Assembly (NCBI GenBank): GCA_021804355.1
Contig: JAJZHP010000003.1
Span: forward strand, 1 to 50,614
Length of the DNA: 50,614 bases
Origin: Pseudomonadota bacterium
GTDB lineage: Bacteria; Pseudomonadota; Gammaproteobacteria; Pseudomonadales; Moraxellaceae
Direction of reading: 5' to 3'
The notes under the pieces were generated by a model. It was not told where the DNA came from and made no database searches. It saw only the letters and a list, made by a program, of their open reading frames with translations. A program made the position numbers and the translations under genes. Positions 9,305 to 17,281 of the stretch are shown piece by piece (positions within the stretch are counted from its first letter, which is position 1; the number at the start of each line of letters is the position of its first letter).

Positions 9305-9940
9305 AGGCTGCGAGGCATTACGACGGTAGTCGCACAGATCAGACACCAGGCACCGGTCGCAATGCGGTTGGCGAGCGGTGCAGGTGTAGCGACCATGCAG
9401 GATCAGCCAATGATGGGCATCCTGCATGAACTCTGCAGGGATGCGGGCCAGCAAGCCTTGTTCCACCGCACGAACATCGCGTCCAGGTGCCAGCCCCGTG
9501 CGGTTGCCTACCCGAAAAATATGGGTATCTACAGCCATGGTCGGTTGGCCAAAGGCTGTGTTTAGTATCACATTAGCCGTTTTGCGCCCTACACCGGGCA
9601 GAGACTCCAGCGCTGCTCTCTGGTCAGGTACTTCACCCTCATAGTCGTCAACCAGACGTTGGCAGGTGGCCACCACATGGCGGGCTTTGCTGTTAAATAA
9701 GCCTAGGGTACGGATATGGTCAGCGACGCCGTCGACACCCAATCGCAACATGTCGCGAGGTGTAGGGGCTTGGGCAAATAGTCCGGGAGTTACCTTGTTG
9801 ACACTGACATCGGTAGATTGGGCAGAAAGCATGACAGCGATCAAAAGTTCAAAGGTCGAGCGGTAATGCAACTCGGTCGTGGGGTGGGGATTGGCGGCGC
9901 GCAGACGCTCAAAAAAAAGTTGTATGTGATGGTTATTCAT
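9296..9940 (-). CDS. nth: Endonuclease III
   Basis: Base-excision-repair glycosylase/AP lyase for oxidised pyrimidines, 214 residues. The helix-hairpin-helix [13 protein letters not shown] carries catalytic K120 and the conserved D138 lies in AVDTHIFRV, both at the same numbers as in E. coli. The [4Fe-4S] cluster ligands C187-x6-C194-x2-C197-x5-C203 are intact. The start overlaps the stop of the upstream rnfB-like gene by 8 bases (ATGAATAA), so both are made from one message. Confidence 0.97.
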   Translation of the reverse strand: MNNHHIQLFFERLRAANPHPTTELHYRSTFELLIAVMLSAQSTDVSVNKVTPGLFAQAPTPRDMLRLGVDGVADHIRTLGLFNSKARHVVATCQRLVDDYEGEVPDQRAALESLPGVGRKTANVILNTAFGQPTMAVDTHIFRVGNRTGLAPGRDVRAVEQGLLARIPAEFMQDAHHWLILHGRYTCTARQPHCDRCLVSDLCDYRRNASQPSD

Positions 9941-10703
9941 GTTTTTTTAACGGGGCTTCAGCTTGTTGTACGGCTATTTCCAAAGCAGAACGTCGTTCCT
10001 GCCAGGTGGGGTCGGATGCCTCGGGATATTGTCGCAGGAATTTTTTTAGCTCATGACGCGCCAGGGCAGCCGCGACGGTCAAAGCAGCTTGTTGGCTAAC
10101 CATGACTTTGGGGCGTGAGGCTGTTTTTTCTCGCTGTTGTTGGTCAAGTCTAGCCTGACGCTGTTCATGGCGTTGTCGCCAGCGTTGGGCCTCTTCAGGG
10201 CTAGGCAGGCGCGGTAAAGCCGTGAGGAGCATGTCGATACAGTCGACAGGACAGGGCGCTACGCAAAGGTCACAGCCGGTGCAGTCGTCGGCAAGCACGG
10301 TATGCATATAACCTGAGGCGCCGATGATGGCATCGACCGGGCAGGCCTGTATGCATTTGGTACAACCGATACATTCCTCCTCGCGAATGAAGGCTACTAG
10401 TCGGCCCTCTAGGGTTTGACCGCAATCAGGGTCCAGCGGCAAGGCTGGACGGCCCGTGAGCTCCGCCAGGGCTTGAATAACTTCGGGGCCACCTGGCACA
10501 CAACGGTTGATGGCTGCCCCTTCGGAGATGGCCTCGGCGTAGGGACGGCATCCGGGATACTTGCACTTCGTGCACTGCGTTTGTGGCAATAGCGCATCAA
10601 TCTGTGTTACTTCAAGTCGTCGAGCTAGCGACATGGTAGTCCATCTTGGCAACGTGATATCCAACATTTTACCATCATCATCAGGCTTGAGGACTGAATC
10701 CAT
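9933..10703 (-). CDS. RnfB-like iron-sulfur protein lacking a membrane anchor
   Basis: A 256-residue ferredoxin-like protein. The RnfB Fe-S domain has C44-x2-C47-x4-C52-x15-C68 (in [15 protein letters not shown]). Two classical 4Fe-4S motifs follow: C111, C114, C117, C121 and C141, C144, C147, C151. Unlike RnfB of the RnfABCDGE ion pump, there is no N-terminal hydrophobic helix: the protein begins with a charged stretch. No other rnf gene is nearby. Similar stand-alone RnfB proteins next to nth are known in several proteobacteria, which suggests electron delivery or Fe-S protection for Nth or another cytosolic partner (inference). The C-terminal 90 residues are Gln/Arg-rich and helical. The ATG at 10703 is preferred over the GTG before it. 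Confidence 0.85.
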   Translation of the reverse strand: MDSVLKPDDDGKMLDITLPRWTTMSLARRLEVTQIDALLPQTQCTKCKYPGCRPYAEAISEGAAINRCVPGGPEVIQALAELTGRPALPLDPDCGQTLEGRLVAFIREEECIGCTKCIQACPVDAIIGASGYMHTVLADDCTGCDLCVAPCPVDCIDMLLTALPRLPSPEEAQRWRQRHEQRQARLDQQQREKTASRPKVMVSQQAALTVAAALARHELKKFLRQYPEASDPTWQERRSALEIAVQQAEAPLKKHE

Positions 10704-10786
10704 CACCCTGATTTTTTGGATGCAGAAATTCGCAGGTGATGGTATACGGTGACACCGGGTAATCGTGGTACAAGGAGAAGTGATCT

Positions 10787-12214
10787 ATGCAAGCATGGTT
10801 GGAAGCATCGGCAGTTGAACTGGCGAAGATGATCAGGGAGCAACGTGTGTCTTCTTTTGCTGTGGTTGAGGCTCATATCCGTCGTGTGGAGCAAATCAAT
10901 CCTGAGATTAATGCTCTGGTGTTTGACCGGTTTGCACAAGCCCGGCACCTGGCACGTGCTGCTGATGCTGCGATTGCTAAAGCCAAACAAGACGGAACCT
11001 TGGCTGCCCTCCCGCCTTTGCTGGGTGTGCCCTGTACGATCAAGGAGAGCTTTGCCTTGCGTGGCGCGCCGAATACAGCTGGCTCGGTAGAGCGTCAGCA
11101 TATTATCTCTGATGACAATGCGGTGGCTGTTCAGCACCTGGAAGACGCTGGTGCCATCGTGCTGGGGGTGACGAATACCTCTGAGCTTTGTATGTGGATG
11201 GAGTCCTTTAACAAAGTTTATGGACTGACACGTAATCCCTATGATAACCGTTGTACAGCAGGAGGATCTTCCGGTGGTGAAGGAGCCATCATCGGTTCCG
11301 GGGCTTCACCATTTGGTTTGGGCTCTGATATTGGCGGTTCGATACGCATGCCTGCTCTGTTCAATGGTGTTTTTGGGCATAAAGGCTCCCCGGGGCTGGT
11401 ATCTAATCTAGGACAATATCCGTTCCCGAAAGGGATCGCCGAAGAGATGCTGTCTACCGGGCCTTTGTGTCGGCGAGCAACGGATTTACCCCTGCTGCTG
11501 GGGGTGATGGCGGGTAAGCCTTCGGCTTTTGATCATGTGTCGACGATAGAGGTAGGCCGCTTGCGCGTATTGCGACGCCATCCTGACCCCTTAGTGCGGG
11601 CTGATCGTGCTCAGGCCCAGGCGCAGTCACAGGCTATCCGGTTGTTAGTTGAAGCGGGCGCGCGCGAGGAGCTGATCGATCTGCGCGGTTTTTATCATGC
11701 CTTTGATATCTGGTCCAATACCTTAAGTTCTGCAGGCAGTACATCGTTTGCTGAGATGATGTACGGTAACAGGCAGATCTCGGAGGCATTGAAAGCCTTG
11801 ATTAATCTCCCTCGCGCGCAGTCAACGCATACTCTCCCGCTGGTTCTGCTTAGCCTGCTGGAGCGTGTGCCAGAGGTCATGCCGGCACGTATGCAACGTC
11901 TGGTGCGTCAGGGGGAGGCATTGCGTCAGCAGTTGATCGACCATCTCGGTACCGATGGGGTACTGGTGGATCTGGCTTATCCTACGACGGCTCCCCGACA
12001 CTATCGGGCCATGGTGCCGCCTTGGGGCTTTGTTCGTTCAGCGATATACAATGCGTTGCGCTTGCCGTCGACCGAGATCCCTATGGGACTGGCGCAAGGC
12101 TTGCCTACTGGAGTACAGGTCGTGGCCGCGGCAGGTCAGGATGCATTAGGTTTGGCGGTAGCGCAGTATCTGGAACAGCGGCAAGGTGGCTGGATTCCTC
12201 CCTGGAAAGTTTAG
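10787..12214 (+). CDS. Amidase, amidase-signature family (FAAH-like)
   Basis: A 475-residue serine hydrolase of amides. The Ser-cisSer-Lys triad is K86 (in VPCTIKESFAL), S161 (TAGGSSGGEGA) and S185 (GSDIGGSIRMPA). The spacings 75 and 24 equal those of mammalian fatty acid amide hydrolase (K142, S217, S241), and the residues around them are also FAAH-like. It is not GatA, which has different surroundings and sits with gatB/gatC. The start has AAGGAG at a good distance. It is monocistronic and divergent from the rnfB-nth pair. Substrate unknown; fatty or aryl amides are guesses. Confidence 0.9.
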   Translation: MQAWLEASAVELAKMIREQRVSSFAVVEAHIRRVEQINPEINALVFDRFAQARHLARAADAAIAKAKQDGTLAALPPLLGVPCTIKESFALRGAPNTAGSVERQHIISDDNAVAVQHLEDAGAIVLGVTNTSELCMWMESFNKVYGLTRNPYDNRCTAGGSSGGEGAIIGSGASPFGLGSDIGGSIRMPALFNGVFGHKGSPGLVSNLGQYPFPKGIAEEMLSTGPLCRRATDLPLLLGVMAGKPSAFDHVSTIEVGRLRVLRRHPDPLVRADRAQAQAQSQAIRLLVEAGAREELIDLRGFYHAFDIWSNTLSSAGSTSFAEMMYGNRQISEALKALINLPRAQSTHTLPLVLLSLLERVPEVMPARMQRLVRQGEALRQQLIDHLGTDGVLVDLAYPTTAPRHYRAMVPPWGFVRSAIYNALRLPSTEIPMGLAQGLPTGVQVVAAAGQDALGLAVAQYLEQRQGGWIPPWKV

Positions 12215-12647
12215 CTCATTGCAATCTGAGGTAGGCTATGAACGAAGTAGGCTTCCTACGAAGCGAAGACAAAGTTGCCCGAACTACTTCGGGGTGTTCA
12301 AGAAGGCAGTCGCTACCCCGCGTAAGCGGCAGCCATTGGCTGAGGGCGGGGAGGATGTCAAGCAAGCAAACACCTCGGTAACTGATATGGATATTAAAGA
12401 GATGATTAACGGGGGACGAATCCATCGGGAAAGGCTTACGCTGCGACGGTGCTAAAACAACTCAAACGGTCACAAGCTGTCGTACCGTCAATGATGACAT
12501 CTTAAGCGCCTGCTAAAGCAGATCCTTGTTTGCTTCCCACCTTGGTTTGCAAACAGCCAAAAGTTTAATCTGATGGCAAAGAGGCTGTCATGGGATTGCA
12601 ATGAGGTCAGGTTTTAATGGGGGAAATACTTCAAAGAGAATCTCAAC

Positions 12648-12758
12648 ATGGAATGTCAAGAATTTGTAGAAGAGTGGTTGCCTGATCGTGAGGAGTTGCT
12701 TTTGTTGTCGGGCTCCGAAGAAGAAAATGTCGATTTTGATGATGCTACGGAACTCTAA
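12648..12758 (+). CDS. Possible 36-residue acidic small protein
   Basis: The frame reads MECQEFVEEWLPDREELLLL and then SGSEEENVDFDDATEL, so it is strongly acidic with no basic patch. A purine-rich AAAGAGAA lies about 8 bases upstream of the ATG. A 10-bp hairpin follows 22 bases after the stop. No family is recognised. The composition looks more like a real acidic peptide than random frame, but the evidence is slight and the surroundings are scrap-like. Confidence 0.3.
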   Translation: MECQEFVEEWLPDREELLLLSGSEEENVDFDDATEL

Positions 12759-12780
12759 ATAACAGCCAAGAAATGCGCGG

Positions 12781-12804
12781 GTCAGGTCTTCAAAAAGATC
12801 TGAC
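12781..12804 (+). terminator. Stem-loop after the small acidic ORF
   Basis: GTCAGGTCTT (12781-12790) pairs with AAGATCTGAC (12795-12804) over ten positions with one G-T pair, around the loop CAAA. A run of six T begins 15 bases later, too far for a canonical intrinsic terminator. It may end or stabilise the transcript of the small frame. Confidence 0.4.
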
Positions 12805-13003
12805 TTGAGTAGCCAGAATTTTTTGCAGGTTGTGGCCCTATTCTCATTATTCTATCGCAGACTATCCTGCTGCCCTCAGATTGGCTAGACTGCTGGGGTG
12901 CAGTACTATTTTGTCAGTTTGTGAGACATTCCCTGTCAAGGATAGTGGGGGAGTGTCAAGTCCTTAAAGCTGATGCTGGCTCAAGATGGGGTCGTGAGAA
13001 ATT

Positions 13004-14473
13004 ATGTTTCAGGAGCAGACTGAATGGCGTGCGGTCATTTGCTTTTGGGATGGCCAGCATATATCGAGAGTATTGCTGTGGTCTGACTTTCAGGCTTGCC
13101 TGGATGGTTACGTGCCATTAAGCCCTTGTGCGGGTCAAACTTGGCGAGCAGCCTATGCTGAACTGGAAGAAGATCTTCAGCTAAAGGCGGTGGTTTTTTT
13201 TCAGATCGGTTTTGACGCCCAAGGATTCGCTGAACGCAGCTGGAATTTGCCTTTACCTCATATGGCAGAAATTGCAGGCCCTGGCCCTGATCTGGGAGGA
13301 GGTTGGATACGTTTGGCTTGCCGTAGTCAATGTCCGATTTCCTGGCATGCTTCCAAAATGTGGGATCCTTTACTGCATCCAGGCATTAGTGAATTTCAGC
13401 AGATGCAAGCTGTTCTGAAAGAACAGGCTATGCGCCTGGGGTTGCGCATTCAGCGACGTTCCGTGGCACCTGTACAAGAGCCAGTTATTTCGCATCAGGA
13501 TATTCCTTTGCTGGCGCAGCGAGTGGAGGCTGAGCGTGAACGAGAACCTTCGGAAGATTTGATGCGTTTGCAAGGCGAAAGGGATGCTTTGCAGCGCGAA
13601 CTCGAACAGCGTGATCTGCGTCTGCGCTCTTTTGAAACCGAGCATGTAGAGAAGCTAGCGCGTGAGCGGTTTGAGCATGAGCAAGCTCTGGCCATCCTGC
13701 ACGCGCAACATTCCAAATTGCTGGCGCAGCAAAAGAACCAGCGTGAACTCAATGATTCTTTGCATGAGCAAGTGATGGCTTTGCAGGGGCAGGTTGAGAA
13801 TCTGGATGCACAAAAGCGAAATCTGGCGATGGATGCTGAGGTGCATGGACAACTGCAGCTACAGAAGCTGGAAGCTACCCATGAGGAAACCCTCAAGCAG
13901 CATATTGAAGTTCTGGAACAGCGCTGGCAGCGTGAAGCTCTGATACGCGAGCAATCGCTGCTGGTAGAACTTGAAGCGGAGCGCGCGCGATTTCGGGATC
14001 GAGAGACTAGACTGCAGGAAGAGCAGGATGCGTTACAGAAGATTGTCATGGCTCGGGATGAACAAGTGTTACAGCTAAGTCAACGTACGGAACAGTTGTT
14101 GTCACAAACCGCCGAGAAGTTTTTGCTGGAATTAGAAAAGTTAGGCATGAATTTTCTGGTCTATCACCCGGGGGCGGGTCATGTATCTATCCCTGTGAAG
14201 GATCTGGCGGCTTATGTTAAAAACCCGTTAGCCTATGCCGCTAATTTATGTTTTGTCGGTGAAGATCATTATAGACACTGGCTTGAACACTATAATGACC
14301 CACGATGCAAGATCGATGTGGGAGAAGCGGGAGCTTGCGGAGCCCGTATCATTCGCGTGGACTCGCCGGCACGATTTGTCGTCGGCGAATCCGACCGATG
14401 TGCTCGTCATCATAGCGATAGAAATATTGATGCGGTGCTGAAGTTCAGGCCGCAAGATACCTTGAGAGGATAA
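13004..14473 (+). CDS. Coiled-coil protein of unknown function
   Basis: A 489-residue cytosolic protein with three parts. Residues 1-150 form a globular domain rich in Trp and Phe (CFWDGQHISRVLLWSDF; WNLPLPHMAEIAGPGPDLGG). Residues about 165-390 are a long, highly charged coiled coil with Glu/Gln/Arg-rich heptads. Residues about 395-489 form a second globular domain with Cys and His (FLVYHPGAGHVSIPVKDLAAY). There is no signal peptide, ATP-binding loop or membrane span, so it is not an SMC ATPase. The stop lies 2 bases before the next gene, so it is the first gene of an operon with the cNMP-rhodanese fusion, nadK and yeaC. A scaffold or tether role is only a guess. Confidence 0.8.
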   Translation: MFQEQTEWRAVICFWDGQHISRVLLWSDFQACLDGYVPLSPCAGQTWRAAYAELEEDLQLKAVVFFQIGFDAQGFAERSWNLPLPHMAEIAGPGPDLGGGWIRLACRSQCPISWHASKMWDPLLHPGISEFQQMQAVLKEQAMRLGLRIQRRSVAPVQEPVISHQDIPLLAQRVEAEREREPSEDLMRLQGERDALQRELEQRDLRLRSFETEHVEKLARERFEHEQALAILHAQHSKLLAQQKNQRELNDSLHEQVMALQGQVENLDAQKRNLAMDAEVHGQLQLQKLEATHEETLKQHIEVLEQRWQREALIREQSLLVELEAERARFRDRETRLQEEQDALQKIVMARDEQVLQLSQRTEQLLSQTAEKFLLELEKLGMNFLVYHPGAGHVSIPVKDLAAYVKNPLAYAANLCFVGEDHYRHWLEHYNDPRCKIDVGEAGACGARIIRVDSPARFVVGESDRCARHHSDRNIDAVLKFRPQDTLRG

Positions 14474-14475
14474 AT

Positions 14476-15552
14476 ATGACCAGTCCTGCCTTACGTCGAG
14501 AAGTGCTGGAGACCTTTGTCCCTTTAAATGCACTCCCGGTAGAAAGACTTGAGTACCTGCTTCACGATGTGACGGTCATGACCTTAAATCCAGGGGATGT
14601 GCTGGAAGACTGCCGCGAGGGCAGCGGCCAGACGGTCTATCTATTAAGTGGAAATTTGCTGTTCAGCGATGAATCAGGGGAAGTGGCCAGAATTTGTGCG
14701 GGCGAAGTTCAAAGCTGGTATCCGGTGACGACGCCTCGGGGTGGACGACAGACGGTCCGGGCGGAAACAACCGTCAACTGTATTTGCCTGGAAAGTGAGC
14801 GCCTGGATCGTGTCTTGGCCTGGGAGCAGTCGGCTCGTTATTTTGAAGCTGAACTAGCCTTTGAGCAGGGTTTAGAGGATAGCCGTTGGTTGCGGCGCTT
14901 GTTGCGGGCTCCCATATTCTATCATTTGCCTGCAGCCCATGTACGTGAGATGTTTCACCGCATGGTTCCACGCAAAGTTGAGGCGGGTGAGGCCGTGGTC
15001 ATCGAAGGAGAGTTAGCGGATGCCTGTTATTTCATCAAGCAGGGTGTGGCTGAAGTGGTAGTCGGATTACCGGATGGTGGTCAGCGTTGTCTTGCCTTGC
15101 TGGAACCGGGACAGTATTTTGGTGAAGAGGGGTTGCTGTTTTCAGGGCGGCGGAATGCTACCGTACGTATGGAAACCAACGGTGAATTGTTGCGCCTGGA
15201 AAAGCTGGATTTTGATGAACTTATCAAAGCCCCTGTGGTCGCTGTCGTTGATGCACATGAGGCTATGGAGCGTATACAGGCAGGCGGGCAATGGCTGGAT
15301 GTTCGTCTGGTCGATGAATACCGAGGCGAAGGTTTGCCGGGTGCCGTGAGTGTGCCCTTACAGAGTTTGCGCATCAAAGGTCGTTTGCTGGAGAAGAGCA
15401 GACATTATGTCATTTGTTGCGATACCGGACGGCGTAGCGCAGCAGCAGCCTTCATTCTCTGTGGTGAAGGGTATGATTGCAGTGTGCTGGACGGCGGCCT
15501 GAATAGCCTCGGTGAGACGGATTTTCAAACTATCATGCAAGGCCAAAATTAA
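14476..15552 (+). CDS. Double cyclic-nucleotide-binding domain / rhodanese fusion
   Basis: A 358-residue protein. Residues about 15-130 and 150-255 are two cNMP-binding-like beta-barrels; the second is the clearer one, with YFIKQGVAEVVVG and GQYFGEEGLLFSGRRNATV, the phosphate-binding-cassette region. Residues about 260-350 form a rhodanese domain: WLDVRLVDEYRGEGLPGAVSVP, then the active-site loop CDTGRRS with C315. There is no helix-turn-helix, so it is not a CRP-type activator. It may let a cyclic nucleotide or another ligand control sulfur transfer or a partner protein (inference). Strong GAGGA site before ATG; spacing to nadK is one base. Confidence 0.85.
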   Translation: MTSPALRREVLETFVPLNALPVERLEYLLHDVTVMTLNPGDVLEDCREGSGQTVYLLSGNLLFSDESGEVARICAGEVQSWYPVTTPRGGRQTVRAETTVNCICLESERLDRVLAWEQSARYFEAELAFEQGLEDSRWLRRLLRAPIFYHLPAAHVREMFHRMVPRKVEAGEAVVIEGELADACYFIKQGVAEVVVGLPDGGQRCLALLEPGQYFGEEGLLFSGRRNATVRMETNGELLRLEKLDFDELIKAPVVAVVDAHEAMERIQAGGQWLDVRLVDEYRGEGLPGAVSVPLQSLRIKGRLLEKSRHYVICCDTGRRSAAAAFILCGEGYDCSVLDGGLNSLGETDFQTIMQGQN

Positions 15553-15553
15553 G

Positions 15554-16438
15554 ATGGGGCAGCGCTTTCGTCATGTCGGCGTGGTCGCACGCCCGGGTAG
15601 CGAAGAAGTGCTGGGTACTTTGCGTGAACTGTTGAGAATCCTCAAAGAGCTCATGGTACATGCGGTCCTGGAAGTTGAGACAGCCGAGCTTATCGGTAGC
15701 CAGGAGCAGTGTGCCAGCATGGTCATGCTCGGTGAAACGGTAGATATGGTAATTGTGGTGGGCGGTGATGGCAGTTTGCTGCGCGTGGCCAGAGCCATGG
15801 CGCGTTTTCACAAGCCTGTGTTGGGTGTCAATCGAGGGCGTTTGGGTTTTTTAACCGATGTCAATGCACATGCTCTCTACGACGGCGTAGCCGCGGTATT
15901 GTCCGGTGACTTTACCAGTGAGCCTCGTTTTTTATTCGAGTGCCAGATCAAGTCAGGTGAAGACCAGATAGAACAGGGGCTGGCCCTGAATGATGTTGTG
16001 CTTTATGCCGGTAGAACGCTGCATATGGTGGAGTTCGAACTTTTTATTGATGGTCATTTTGTGTACCGTCTGCGCTCGGATGGCCTGATCATCGCCAGCC
16101 CCACAGGTTCTACCGCGTATGCACTGTCAGGCGGAGGACCCATCATGCATCCGCGCATGGATGCCATGGTGTTAGTGCCTATGCATCCTCATACCCTGAG
16201 TAGCCGGCCTATCGTGGTGGATGGCAATAGTGAAGTGAAGATTCGGGTTCGTTCGCGAGAATTTCAGCCCATGGTCAGTTGTGACGGCCAGGAAGGGCGT
16301 AGCCTGGCTGCCGGTGATTGGATTTATGTGCGAAAATATCCGCACAAGCTGCAACTCTTGCATCCTCCGGGACATGATTTTTATAAAACCTTGCGGACCA
16401 AGATGGGTTGGAGCAGTGATAATCAGGTAACCAAATAA
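15554..16438 (+). CDS. nadK: NAD kinase
   Basis: Phosphorylates NAD to NADP; 294 residues, normal for the family. Signatures are VVGGDGSLL (69-76), the NDVVLY motif (146-151) and SPTGSTAYALSGGGP (182-196), which forms the NAD-binding and catalytic site. The ATG at 15554 is chosen because the MGQRFRHVGVVARP start matches the family and lies one base after the preceding stop; longer starts would overlap that gene. The stop overlaps the yeaC start by one base. Its placement with a cNMP-binding protein may link NADP supply to signalling (inference). Confidence 0.96.
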   Translation: MGQRFRHVGVVARPGSEEVLGTLRELLRILKELMVHAVLEVETAELIGSQEQCASMVMLGETVDMVIVVGGDGSLLRVARAMARFHKPVLGVNRGRLGFLTDVNAHALYDGVAAVLSGDFTSEPRFLFECQIKSGEDQIEQGLALNDVVLYAGRTLHMVEFELFIDGHFVYRLRSDGLIIASPTGSTAYALSGGGPIMHPRMDAMVLVPMHPHTLSSRPIVVDGNSEVKIRVRSREFQPMVSCDGQEGRSLAAGDWIYVRKYPHKLQLLHPPGHDFYKTLRTKMGWSSDNQVTK

Positions 16439-16725
16439 TGCAGAATCTTCTTAAACATGCGGTGTCCTTGGATGCCGATATCATAGCTTCCCTGCGTCGG
16501 GCCATCGAACTGGGAAAGTTTCCGGACGGAAGGCGGTTGACCACTGACGAGTTTGGTGTGTGTATGCAGGCCGTGATTGCTTGGGAGGCACAGCACTTGC
16601 CTGCCGAACAGCGTACCGCGTATATCGATCGGGGCAGCAAGCAGGAGGGTGAGTCCTGTGCCTCGGATCATGAGCATGAAGCTGTTATCGATATTAAGCC
16701 GGCGTCCAGCGGTTCAACGCGCTGA
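16438..16725 (+). CDS. yeaC: YeaC family protein (DUF1315)
   Basis: A 95-residue protein whose first 70 residues match the DUF1315 family: LRRAIELGKFPDGRRLT, then CMQAVIAWEAQHLPAEQRTA. The final 25 residues are polar and variable. The function of the family is not established. It overlaps the nadK stop by one base (TAATG), so it is translationally coupled. In pseudomonads a yeaC gene sits between nadK-side genes and the DUF2797-pepN pair; here an efflux operon and toxin-antitoxin debris separate them. Confidence 0.85.
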   Translation: MQNLLKHAVSLDADIIASLRRAIELGKFPDGRRLTTDEFGVCMQAVIAWEAQHLPAEQRTAYIDRGSKQEGESCASDHEHEAVIDIKPASSGSTR

Positions 16726-16764
16726 GCTTTTGCAAGGCGTTGCCCCGTCCGTATGTCCGCATTA

Positions 16765-16815
16765 CTATTCTTGCTGATCCTGGGCTTGCGGACTAAAAAC
16801 GACGCGATAGTTCAT
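16765..16815 (-). pseudogene. parE: Truncated ParE-type toxin remnant
   Basis: The ATG at 16815 overlaps the antitoxin stop (ATGA), exactly as in intact parDE operons. The frame reads MNYRVVFSPQAQDQQE and then hits TAG followed by TAA. The opening matches the usual ParE start (YRVVFSPQAQDQL-like), but the remaining roughly 80 codons are missing: the sequence beyond the double stop runs into the yeaC 3' end. The toxin has been lost. Confidence 0.75.
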
Positions 16816-17081
16816 GGGGTCCTGGTGCGTTCAGCCATCAGGCGAGCATGTACCTGATCAGCGCTGAGGGCGCTGGAAGGATCTGCCTTCAGTGCATCGT
16901 AAGCAGCACCGACTTGGTTGTGCAGCCAGCTTTCCATGGCACGATCCCGGGCTATCAGCACCCTCAGTCCATCGCGAATGACCTCGCTTTCACTGGCATA
17001 TTCACCAGCACGGACCTTGGCTTTGACGATGTCTGCCATATCGTTGGGGAGGGTGATGCTCATCTGCTGGGTGGTTCGCAT
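16812..17081 (-). CDS. parD: ParD-type antitoxin (orphan)
   Basis: An 89-residue ribbon-helix-helix protein: MSITLPNDMADIVKAKVRAG begins at residue 7, followed by YASESEVIRDGLRVLIARD, the classic ParD/CC2985 N-terminal DNA-binding and dimerisation region. The acidic C-terminal half (AYDALKADPSSALSADQV) would wrap the toxin. The ATG at 17081 or 17063 is the likely start; an upstream in-frame start adds an atypical leader. Its partner toxin is reduced to 16 codons, so it is now an orphan that might still bind its operator or neutralise a related ParE elsewhere. Confidence 0.8.
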   Translation of the reverse strand: MRTTQQMSITLPNDMADIVKAKVRAGEYASESEVIRDGLRVLIARDRAMESWLHNQVGAAYDALKADPSSALSADQVHARLMAERTRTP

Positions 17082-17183
17082 GAGGACAGTCCCATGAGTG
17101 TTGATAAGATTTAATCCTACTCCCTTCATAGAGCATCGTCCAGCAGGGTCGACGACGTGTTGCTCTTGTTGTTAGCGGCTGTG

Positions 17184-17205
17184 TAAAACCGCCTGATTCT
17201 GCAGC
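17184..17205 (+). repeat. 22-bp repeat, possible IS21-type end remnant (copy 2)
   Basis: Identical, in inverted orientation, to 602-623. It is followed by a related unit, gtATAAAACTGCCCCC, near 17219-17234, so two AAAACYGCC motifs lie in tandem here. This layout is like the multiple terminal repeats of IS21-type elements. It sits upstream of the orphan antitoxin, consistent with an insertion/deletion scar. No transposase is present. Confidence 0.5.
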
Positions 17206-17281
17206 GTAATTTTGCAGGTATAAAACTGCCCCCATGGCGCGTGTGGCCTGGAGGCAGTCAGGGTTAGTTGATGGGGTAATC

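Larger units (their letters stand above)
12215..13003. other. Mostly non-coding stretch between amidase and coiled-coil gene
   Basis: About 790 bases without a convincing long gene. A broken frame at 12240-12455 (with ATPRKRQPLAEGGEDVKQA) resembles degraded IS-derived or TnpB-tail sequence, but I cannot assign it. A short inverted repeat GTAGG-ctt-CCTAC is at 12247-12259. A 36-codon acidic frame lies at 12648-12758 and a 10-bp hairpin at 12781-12804. The last 200 bases should contain the promoter of the downstream operon. Confidence 0.4.

Noticed and set aside
12240-12455. Frame with PLAEGGEDVKQA considered as the 3' end of a TnpB gene
   Set aside because: The resemblance is weak and no RuvC or zinc-ribbon sequence is present, so it is left as unassigned debris.
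13495-14049. 184-codon Ser/Cys/Arg-rich frame antisense to the coiled-coil gene
   Set aside because: The biased composition is the reverse complement of Glu/Gln/Leu coiled-coil codons; not a gene.
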